From assembly GCA_026874595.1 (NCBI GenBank), contig CM049311.1:50223676-50287675 (forward strand): 64,000 nt of DNA, given 5' to 3'. Source of the DNA: Sipunculus nudus. Its lineage: Eukaryota > Annelida > Sipuncula > Golfingiida > Sipunculidae. Position 1 is the first letter of the stretch. The number at the start of each line of letters is the position of its first letter. This document shows, in pieces, positions 21,899-30,345 of the stretch. The notes under the pieces were generated by a model, which was not told the DNA's origin, searched no databases, and saw only the letters and a list, made by a program, of their open reading frames with translations. Made by a program: the position numbers and the translations under genes.

Positions 21899-23086
21899 TT
21901 AAAAGGTCTCCTGGAGACATAAAATAGTAATATTATTTTTAAACACAAAGTTCTTCAAATTCCGTTGCTTGTTCGTATCACCAAGTCCTCGAATGTTTAG
22001 GCTAGCTAGCGTGCTAACCATAATAAAATATATGTATATATATATATGAAAGTTATAGCGTTTGTTAATAGTATTCCGAGTCCGATGAGTCATCTCGCGA
22101 TCCTTGGGCTGGCGGCTGGTCGGCAGGGGGGCGGGGGGTCGATCTTTATCTGTAGTCGGAGGACGTGCCAGAGGTCTACTTGCTGCTGTCGGTACTGGTA
22201 GTTTGGGAGAAGCTGCCGGTATACGTGGCGGTTTTTTTAGCGTCACCAGCAAGGAAGCACGGTCCGTCGGCGACTCTGACAACCTACGTTTGGAGCGGTG
22301 AGTATCACTTTTAGCTTCTTCTAATTTTTCTTCTTCTTTTTCAGGTTGGGGTTCAACAATTTGAAGAGGCAGAAATGGATCGTATTCCTGCTCTTCTTCG
22401 GTACGTGTTTCGGCGGGCACATCAGCAGCAGCATGGGTTGTCATTTCAGTTTGAATGGTCTGTGATCGTTCGATGTCATCTGCGGTTTCGTATTCGGGGC
22501 ACTCCCTTTGCACATGGCCTTCCTTTTTACAGCGGAAGCATGTGCGCTTCTTTCCCCTATATCTGATATAGGCCACATAACGCTGAGTGCCGAAAAAGAA
22601 CTGGATTCGGTCCGGTAGCGGTTTATCTATAAACATCAGGACCTCGCGGTCCAGCATTGGCAGTTCAGTTCCCGGCCATCTCTTGTAGCGGCTCCCTTTC
22701 AGTATTTTGCCATATTCCTGAAGGTCGCTTGACACCATGCTATTTGGCAAGTCCAATGGGAGTCCCCGAAGGGAAACCCAAACTGGTTTCTTAGCGTCGG
22801 CCAGCGTTGTTTCCAGCATCATGCCTAAGCACTCTACTCCTTCGATAGCGACGGTTTCAGCAAACTTACTGTTGACAAACACAAGTTGTATAGTTTTCTG
22901 CGACACTGGATTGGCTGCCCGCAGGTTGTCACCATATTTCCCCACAAACTCTTGAACGGCGCTGTTCATCTCAGTGTTTGAAAATTCGTGAGTACACAGA
23001 ACGGAAGTGGTAGAGTGATGTATGCTGCTAGCCCAGGTGGTGGTGGTGCGTGGAGCACCCCCACTCCACGGGTTAACAGCCGCCAT
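21899..23086 (-). CDS. LINE copy F ORF1 fused in frame to the start of ORF2
   Basis: The frame opens at ATG 23086 (MAAVNPWSGG). RRM-like region: FVNSKFAETVAIEGVECL, WVSLRGLPLDLPNSMV, MLDREVLMFIDKPLPDRIQ. The knuckle is CFRCKKEGHVQREC and the tail is Pro/Ser-rich. No stop separates ORF1 from ORF2: the frame runs through a short TA-rich stretch (IYIYIYF, about 22025-22045) into MVSTLASLNIRGLGD and ends at the stop after LCLQETF. In copies E and G the two ORFs are separate, so the fusion is probably secondary, caused by microsatellite change at the ORF junction. Confidence 0.75.
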   Translation of the reverse strand: MAAVNPWSGGAPRTTTTWASSIHHSTTSVLCTHEFSNTEMNSAVQEFVGKYGDNLRAANPVSQKTIQLVFVNSKFAETVAIEGVECLGMMLETTLADAKKPVWVSLRGLPLDLPNSMVSSDLQEYGKILKGSRYKRWPGTELPMLDREVLMFIDKPLPDRIQFFFGTQRYVAYIRYRGKKRTCFRCKKEGHVQRECPEYETADDIERSQTIQTEMTTHAAADVPAETRTEEEQEYDPFLPLQIVEPQPEKEEEKLEEAKSDTHRSKRRLSESPTDRASLLVTLKKPPRIPAASPKLPVPTAASRPLARPPTTDKDRPPAPLPTSRQPKDREMTHRTRNTINKRYNFHIYIYIYFIMVSTLASLNIRGLGDTNKQRNLKNFVFKNNITILCLQETF

Positions 23087-23130
23087 CAAATGGTTGTAAT
23101 GAAAACACTCACTCAGCAGGGACAGAGTAA

Positions 23131-23147
23131 CCGAAAAAAGCGATCAC
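23131..23147 (-). other. altered U1 target remnant between copies H and F
   Basis: The minus strand reads GTGATCGCTTTTTTCGG. GTGATC-GC and CGG match U1 nt 27-42 around a changed centre. It follows the A-run of copy H and precedes the 5' end of copy F. This is weaker than the other target remnants but sits in the right place and orientation. Confidence 0.6.
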
Positions 23148-24742
23148 TTTTTTTTTTTTTTTTTATATTGTTTTATAAAATCAAATCATGTACAATCATA
23201 TTTACAGAGATCACCAACCATCTTGGTGTTGACATGCATAATACAAAACAATCATAAAGCATATATATGCATAACCAAAAAGTCCACAAAACTGAAGGAA
23301 AGTAAAAAAAAACTTTCGAAAAATGTCCAAGTATATGTATATACAAATTATATACAAACATATACCTGTATATACGATTTATTATTTTGAGTCCATAACC
23401 TGAAAAGGAAGAATTCATGACAGCTTATTATATGCCAGAGACCATGCAGTGAATACAGGAAAACAATCCCGCATAATACTAAATAAAGCCCAACCCTGAA
23501 TCAAATCAAAATGTCATTCCAAAACAAAACCAAACAAAACCCTGCCCATAAAAACCTAACACCAACAAAGTAGTTCATATAACCCGAGACTAGTTAAACC
23601 CGTCTCCATTTAAAGAATCTTTGTTGACTTTAAACTTACCAAGGCGCTAACCTATATTACAAAAGGGCACCCCAACTTTCCCGAGGAAACCAAAGAAAGA
23701 AGGACCCAAAGCCATGCACAATACAAAATACTATAGGAGCACCACCTAGTGGCTCGCAACTAACATGCAACATATGTGTACAGACTCAATCATAGCTAGC
23801 CTTCAACGTCCCTTGAAGGTGGGATTCGTAACTAATAATAATATGTCATATCAGAATTCACAGTTTTTCTGAATTATTGAACCCTTATTATTAATAAAAA
23901 CGGAGAGCATCTTCTTCTACATCCACTTGACTCAAACATCACAACAACTGAATTTTTGTACCATGGTCATGTACCATCAAGCGCCATCTGGCGCCGCCCA
24001 AGCTAACAAATTTAGTCAATCTATCTCAAACCGGTCTCTAGACAAAGAGAAAATTATATACATATACATATATATATACGCATTTATATATGTATAGACC
24101 TCTATGTATGCATAGTTGTTATTCTATATCCTCTATATCAACATTTAGACGCAGAAAAACCTTGTAGACATGGTACAGTTTAACTACTAGCTAAATTAAC
24201 CATCCGATTAAACAAACAACGAAAAGGAAAGGGAGGAATAGAAAAGGCGAGGTACACGAAGGAGTATATTAATACCCAACCCAACACCCATGTATTGAAT
24301 ACATTTGATCATAATCACATTGATCATTCAAGTTCTCATAATAAAATAGAAAGAGCAAAGTTCTCGTCTACAGTACATAAAATATTATTATGGCACCACA
24401 ACGTTCTGAATACATCTCTACCCTCTGACCCTTTACATTCACTAGAAAAATGTTCTTGGCGAATTCTATTAATGACAATGTTCTTAAACATAGTAATGGG
24501 GTTAAATGGACGAGATAAAATCGCTTTATTCCGATTACTCCATAGCACATATTTACCTGTTATTAATAAAAAATCAAGTAACTGTATGGACGTTTCAGAC
24601 AAATCTCTCAATTTCTGGCCGAACCCAAAACAAATTGTGTACATATTTACCTTGACGTTTTTGCCCGCGATTCCTTGAAATAAATAATTTATATCCATCG
24701 AAAATTTAAAAGCCGTTGGACAGTCTGAAAAAATATGCAAAT
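23148..24742 (-). mobile_element. LINE copy H, strongly 5'-truncated
   Basis: The tail is at 23148-23185 (A-run of 18 on the minus strand, then the family 3' block), the 3' UTR continues to about 24320, and only the last 134 codons of ORF2 remain (24336-24740: HIFSDCPTAFKFSMDINYLF to LSILL). The 5' truncation point joins the U1 target with a short shared CAA, typical of truncated LINE ends. Confidence 0.85.
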
Positions 24743-24755
24743 TTGCTGATCACGG
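24743..24755 (-). other. U1 target-site remnant between copies G and H
   Basis: The minus strand reads CCGTGATCAGCAA, identical to U1 nt 25-37. It lies directly between the A-run of copy G and the truncated start of copy H. The last three bases could belong to either side. Confidence 0.88.
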
Positions 24756-25273
24756 TTTTTTTTTTTATATTGTTTATTAAAATCAAAATTATTTACATAG
24801 ACTTGTACATAACCCCATATTTTTCATGATGTGTATGTACACATATATATGCAAAACAAATCAAATTTACAAACATAGCCTTTTCAAGTAACTGTCCTTG
24901 GAAATAACCTGAAAAGAAAAGAAAATTAAAGAAAATTAAGTCCGTAGTTCTCGATGCAAAGTCCATTACCAAAAATTATAATCGTAAAGTCCATAGTTCA
25001 CCCCACTTAAATATAATACATACCCTGAAAAGAAAGTACATAAAAAAGAATGTATAATTTTAACCATTATATACACGGTATTAACGCATATGTATTTATA
25101 TACACACATATATATATATATACATACACACACATATATAAGCGCATGTAACTAATCTGAATATCCCTATCCACAGCACACACACTGAAAAAGACTTTTT
25201 TTTTATATATATATATATATACATATTATTACGATTGAACCTCACGAGAACCAAAATTAACTTTAATATAAAC

Positions 25274-26335
25274 CTAAATCAATATAGTCAGTTTAAAGTT
25301 TTCATCGACACTACCTAGTGCTTGATTATGACACCATGTGCTTTTAAAAACATCTTTATCTGTTTGACTTTTGGTACTATACGAATAATGTTCTTCTTTT
25401 AATCTGCCGACTAACAAATTTCTGAAAAAAGAAACGGCATTTAACGGACGAGACTCAATGCTTCTGTTCCTGTTATTCCATAATACATATTTTCCTGTAA
25501 TTAAAATATAATCAAGCAAACGTATAACTGAATCTGACAACACTTTCCATTTATGCCTGAAACCAAAACATATAGTATACAGATTAATTTTAACGCTTTT
25601 CCCTGCAATATTCGTAAACAAATGATTAACCTCACTCCAGAACTTAAAGGCTACTATACAATCTGAAAAGACGTGCAAATTTGTTTCTTTCTGATTACAA
25701 ATGTGACATATATCTGAAACTTTGAATTTACATTTGAACAAAAAATCATTGGTGGGTAAAACTAAATGTAAGAATCTCCAATTTATGTCAACCTGATATT
25801 TATCATTTAATTTTCCATAACTGTTCTTAAAAATATGTTTTACCTGTAGTTTTTCTGTAAAAATTGTTCTCCAAGTGCTCAAGCAGCTGGGTTCACTTAA
25901 ATCTAGTAACAACTGATAAATCGACCTGGTGGAAAATTTGTCGCATTCAAGTGTCTTACCATCTCCAATATCAGAAATATAATAAGACCTGTAATCGGCT
26001 GCTAACCCTTTCCTCAAGAGAGATATCCATTCGGACGGAAAACAAGCAATAAGACTTTTGTATCTAGTTTTAAACCAGTCTGTCTTTGGAATTTTATATT
26101 TTAAAACAATATCCTCGAATCTGTTAAAATAACCTAACCATCTATTCCACACATGTCTCACTAACATACATCCATTAGCAATGAAACCTTTTAGCATAAA
26201 TACTTTCCCTTTTTCGTCAGTTATAGAAGTATTTAAAAACAAAGATTCATTTAAAATGACGCTCTTATTGACTACATCGCATTTATATGCAATGTTTAAC
26301 TTTTGACACACTTTTAAACTTTCTCGATAAATCAT
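25274..26335 (-). pseudogene. LINE copy G ORF2 C-terminal segment
   Basis: 353 codons after the frameshift near 26375. It carries the post-RT extension and the zinc motif CHICNQKETNLHVFSDC (CX2CX7HX4C; about residues 212-228), conserved in every copy that reaches here. In related LINEs this C-terminal Cys/His motif helps nucleic-acid binding. The frame closes at the natural C-terminus (KLTILI), close to the 3' UTR. Confidence 0.85.
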
Positions 26336-26366
26336 AGGTTGCTGTTTGCAATTTTTCTTATTGACG

Positions 26367-27152
26367 TCATAAGTACACTAATATATGTTTGCCGAACGAT
26401 ACACCTTTATAAAAACCAATAAAAAATTCCGCTAGCACTCTACATTTATGTTTCATTTTGAAGGCTTTAAACAACCAGCTTATCCTCTGAGCTTCAACTT
26501 TAGCAGCTATATTAATTAAACCCTGTCCACCTTGGTCTTTTGTCAAATAAATAATATCTCTTTTCACTAAATGCTTTCTAAAATCCCAAAAAAAATCTAA
26601 AATTAATGCTTGGAGTTTCTCAATTACCCAATGAGGAATATATAACACACTTGTGTAATACCATATACCACTGGAAACAATACAGTTTGCTACTATTGTT
26701 TTACCTGTGTAAGTCAATTTTCGTTGTCCCCAGCAATACAGTGTCTGTTGAAATTTTTTAATTTTCGAATCCCAATTTAATTTTGAAACATCAACATTAC
26801 CAAAATAAAACCCAAGTACTTTCACAAAAGTAGATGACCATGTTATATCACCTGGAGTGTCCCCCCTTCCCACATTGCAACCTAACCATAAACCTTCTGT
26901 TTTTTCCTTATTAACCTTCGCCCCAGATGCGCCCTGAAAAAAAGACAAAACCTTAAAACATTTATATATAGAACTGACATTGGTAACAAATAAAGACGTG
27001 TCGTCAGCATATTGTGCTATTTTAAGTTCACTCAAATCTGGTAAAATTATGCCATTAATCTCTTTATCTTTTCGAATAACATTTGCTAAGGTTTCGGCGA
27101 CTAGTACATATAATAATGGGCTTAATGGGCAACCCTGTCGTGTACCTCTGTA
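26367..27152 (-). pseudogene. LINE copy G ORF2 middle segment with RT active site
   Basis: The frame continues past a stop at about 27153 (YRGTRQGCPLSPLLYVLV), then ELKIAQYADDTSLFVTNV with the catalytic Asp pair at about 27003-27008, then ASGAKVNKEKTEGLWLG and KVLGFYFGNVDVSKLNW. It ends in a frameshift at about 26370-26380. All RT catalytic residues that I can identify are present. Confidence 0.85.
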
Positions 27153-29100
27153 TTATTTAAAAAAGGACGAAAGGTAACCATTAATTTTTACACAACTTTT
27201 GACATTACTATAACACAACTTGACCCATTTGATAAACTCCAACCCAAATCCAAAATAACTTAAACACTTGAACATAAAATCCCAACTTAAACGGTCGAAT
27301 GCTTTCTCCTGGTCAATACATAACATAGCCCCTGGTAGATTCTTAATTTTCATGTAATCAATAACATCCCTAATTAAATGTGCGGTTTGGAAAATAGTGC
27401 GCCCTTTAACTGAACATGTTTGATCTATATGTATAATATCACTTAAAACATTTCTCATTCGATTTGTTAAACATTTAGTCAGTATTTTATAATCAGCGTT
27501 TAAAAGAGTAATCGGTCTCCAGTTTTTTAATAACAAACGATCTCCTTTCTTAAAAATTAACGAAATAACACCCTTTTGCAGTGAGGACGGCAAGTGACCT
27601 TTACTAAAAGCCGTATTGAAAACCTGAACTAAATCTGGGCCTAAGATACTCCAAAATTGTCGATAGAATTCCACAGGTAGCCCATCAATACCTGGACTTT
27701 TAAAAGCTTTAAATCCTTTTAGGGCGCGCGTGGCCTCCTCGAGAGTTATTTCACCCTCACAGAATGCAATTGAATTAGACTTTAACTTAGGAGAATGGAC
27801 GGACAAAAATAGGTTTTCTGCTGAAGGTTCTGTTCTTTCAAATTTATAAAGCTCTTTATAAAAGGACGCTCCCAACCCAAGCAATGAATAGATGTCTGAA
27901 AAGACCCGCCCCTCATTATCCCTCAAAGCACCTATTGATCCCCGCAAGCCCCTTTGTTTCTCGAGACCAAAGAAAAATTTGCTCATTTGTTCCCCCTCTT
28001 CCCTGTACTGAACTTTGCACCGAATGACTGAAGCTTTTGTCTGTTCTGCATTTAAAGTTTTAAGCTGAGACTCTAGAAATAAAAGATGTTCTGTTCCCGT
28101 TCCCTGTCCCTGTTCGATTTTTAAAAGCTCTGCATTATACTGGACTTCCAATTTTAGACGAACCCGCCTTATAGCCTTGACCTTGTTCTTGCAATATTCC
28201 CGAGTAATTTCTTTAATTTTATGTTTCCCTAGATCCCACCACAATAAAATATCAGTAAAATAAAGCGAATCTTTCTTCCAATAATCCCAAAATGCATGGA
28301 TGGTTTCATTATATTTGGAATCTTTTAAAATTGAACAATTTAGGTGCCAAAATCCTGGTCCTTTAGATATTTTATCATCTGCTATATCAATAGTTGCACA
28401 ATCGTGGTCTGATAAAGTGTTTCTGATAATATGGCATAAATTTACTTGAACAAGATGACTTATATATATTCTGTCTAACCTCGAATGTACATTTAGATAA
28501 AAATTATGATATGTACACATTTTCCCTTCTGGGTTTAATTTTCTATAAGAGTCTGATAACAGGTATCGGTCTTTAAGAACTGAAAATTCGTTATTACCTA
28601 TGAGACAGTCTTTATTGATACTGCTTCCTCCCTGCTTATCCAAAGATATATCTTCAATGAAATTAAAATCCCCAGCTATAATAATAGGATGGTTAACAAT
28701 TTCATCAGTCAAAATATATTCAGAAACATTTTTTATAAAGGTTCTTCGTTCATTTTTTTGTGTAGGACAATATAAATTAACAATGTTATATGTATAATTA
28801 CTCAAAGAAAAAAGAATACTTACGATTCTCCCTTGAACGTCCGTCTTGCTCTGCTGTATGTTAATGTCTAGATCCCCTGAAAACCATATAGCCACCCCAT
28901 TATGACGCTCTACACACTCACTATATATAAAATTCCCTCCCCATTTCTTGGCTATGTTATTATACTCAGAACATTTTAAAAAGGTTTCTTGTAGACATAT
29001 TATATTAATTCTATTCTTCACAATGTTTTCGTGTACTAATGCCTGTTTACTGACATCACCGAGTCCTCTTATATTAAGAGTAGCTATTCTGAATATTAAT
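27153..29100 (-). pseudogene. LINE copy G ORF2 endonuclease and N-terminal RT
   Basis: More than 620 codons. The endonuclease includes TLNIRGLGD, ICLQETF, IIAGDFNF, SRLDRIYIS and LSDHDC, all expected catalytic motifs. The linker has the WWDLGK and EKQRGLRGS blocks. RT follows with IDGLPVEFYRQFW, LLNADYKILTKCL, GRTIFQTAHLIRDVIDYM and QEKAFDRLSWDFMFKCL, ending SSFFK at the nonsense codon. The frame is open upstream to a stop near 29107, but no ATG precedes TLNIRGLGD, so initiation may be non-AUG or the start was lost; copies E and F have an ATG here. Confidence 0.87.
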
Positions 29101-29134
29101 CATATAATAGAATAATACCAAAAGAAGTTCATTT

Positions 29135-30277
29135 TCAGGATGTAGCTAACTCGTAGTCCGGGGGCGTGAAGCGGCAGTCGTCTGGCGGAGAATCATCGGG
29201 GTCCATAGTCCGTGGGCGTATGCAGGTAGTCATCTGAGTCCCAGGCAGTGTATACGTAACGTCACTCAACGACATCTGGATCGACGGCGGACCAGCGACT
29301 GGTGTGGACGAACGCAGGGGCATCATCGGCATTAACGGGGATCGTAAATGTGGTACTGGCTGATCTAACAGTGTGGACGGTTTTTTCAAAACGGTAAGTA
29401 CATGAGACGGGTCAGACGGCGAGTCTGGCAGTAACCGTTTCCGGCGATCTAATTTTGGTGTTTCTTCTTTTTCAGGTAACTCTTCGACAATTTCGAGCGG
29501 CGCGAAAGGATCCGGGTCAGAGTCGGAAACAGGTAAGTTTTCAGTTCCGGTTGTGCCGGTAGCCACCTGGTTGTCTTCTGGTGGAACGTCGTCGACCAGG
29601 GAGCCTGTTGGGACTACCGTAGTCTCAGTTACGATAGCATTTGTCGGCGTCTCCAATATATTCGGGTCGTAGCGATAATTCGGCTCTGGACAGTCTCTCG
29701 CTATATGTCCTGTTTCCTTGCACCGAAAGCATGTACGTTGCTTCCCCTTATGGCGAACGTAGGCTACGAAGCGTATGCCCCCGTGGAACAGCTGTATCCT
29801 GTCGGGGAGATCTCTATCGATCAACATGAGGATCTCTCTGTCCAACATTGGTAGTTGGGTTTCAGGCCATACTTTGTTCCGACACCCTCTCAGTATTTTA
29901 CCATATTCTTCCAGCTCCTTGTTTACGTCTTCATGCGGCACATTTAGGGGTAGTCCTCGCAAGGTAACCCAGACTGGCTTTTTGGAATCAGCAAGAGCGG
30001 TTTCGAGCATAGTCCCAAAACATTCAACTCCATCCATTGCGACGACTTGTGCCACCTGGTGGCTGGTAAACACCAGTTGGAAAGTTGATGCTGACAAAGT
30101 GTGAGCGGCGCGTAGTCTGTCTCCGTAGTACTCAGCGATCTCTTTCATGGCTACGTTGAGCTGAACAGGCGTGAACGCATGGACACAAATGCACGAAGTG
30201 TTCGCATGATGGATGTTACCAGCCCAAGGTGGAGGACGCTGGGTCCCCCCACCCCACGGGTTGGTGGGTGGAGCCAT
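29135..30277 (-). CDS. LINE copy G ORF1 protein
   Basis: 380 codons from ATG 30277 (MAPPTNPWGGG); an upstream in-frame GTG exists, but ATG fits the other copies. It has an N-terminal Pro/Trp segment, an RRM-like region (VWVTLRGLPLNVPHEDV, MLDREILMLIDRDLPDRIQ), one CCHC knuckle CFRCKETGHIARDC at about residues 189-202, and a Pro/Ser/Asp-rich tail with repeated DPFAPLEIVEE-type acidic patches shared with copies D and F. It likely coats element RNA for retrotransposition. It is open from end to end and probably intact. Confidence 0.85.
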   Translation of the reverse strand: MAPPTNPWGGGTQRPPPWAGNIHHANTSCICVHAFTPVQLNVAMKEIAEYYGDRLRAAHTLSASTFQLVFTSHQVAQVVAMDGVECFGTMLETALADSKKPVWVTLRGLPLNVPHEDVNKELEEYGKILRGCRNKVWPETQLPMLDREILMLIDRDLPDRIQLFHGGIRFVAYVRHKGKQRTCFRCKETGHIARDCPEPNYRYDPNILETPTNAIVTETTVVPTGSLVDDVPPEDNQVATGTTGTENLPVSDSDPDPFAPLEIVEELPEKEETPKLDRRKRLLPDSPSDPSHVLTVLKKPSTLLDQPVPHLRSPLMPMMPLRSSTPVAGPPSIQMSLSDVTYTLPGTQMTTCIRPRTMDPDDSPPDDCRFTPPDYELATS

Positions 30278-30313
30278 CGCGCGCGCGCGAAGGTAAGACA
30301 CTGACGAGACACA

Positions 30314-30345
30314 TGATCACGGTGTCCCCCGTGCCAGGTAAGTAT
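30314..30345 (-). pseudogene. U1 snRNA gene, nt 1-32, broken by LINE copy G
   Basis: This piece is identical to the first 32 nt of the array U1 genes: the 5'-splice-site pairing end ATACTTACCTG through CCGTGATCA. The rest of U1 is replaced by LINE copy G in the same orientation. The promoter to the right is preserved, so transcription could start here and enter the LINE. Confidence 0.93.

Larger units (their letters stand above)
17052..23130 (-). mobile_element. LINE copy F, full length, with two ORF2 stops and an endonuclease deletion
   Basis: The tail is at 17052-17080; the long 3' UTR (about 17080-18450) carries TA/CA microsatellites and an internally repeated block. ORF2 covers 18462 to about 22020, ORF1 about 22045-23086, and the 5' end about 23130. 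ORF2 is one frame from 21674 to 18462, interrupted by in-frame stops at 20919-20921 and 18849-18851. The endonuclease lacks about 75 residues, including the GDFN motif (joint near 21655). It is the longest copy seen (about 6.1 kb) because of its 3' UTR. Confidence 0.88.
24756..30313 (-). mobile_element. LINE copy G, best-preserved copy, inserted in a U1 snRNA gene
   Basis: A 5.56-kb element. The 5' UTR is short (30278-30313); ORF1 starts at ATG 30277; ORF2 runs from about 29100 to 25274; the 3' UTR is 24790-25270 with TA/CA runs; the tail is at 24756-24780 (minus-strand end TTTTAATAAACAATAT plus A-run). Its 5' base is joined to U1 nt 32 and its tail is followed by U1 from nt 25, so the implied target-site duplication is CCGTGATCA, 8-10 bp depending on how the tail A is assigned. 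ORF2 has one nonsense codon (about 27153) and one frameshift (about 26375). Domain order and RT blocks fit the Tx1 branch of L1-like elements; clade placement is inference. Confidence 0.92.
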
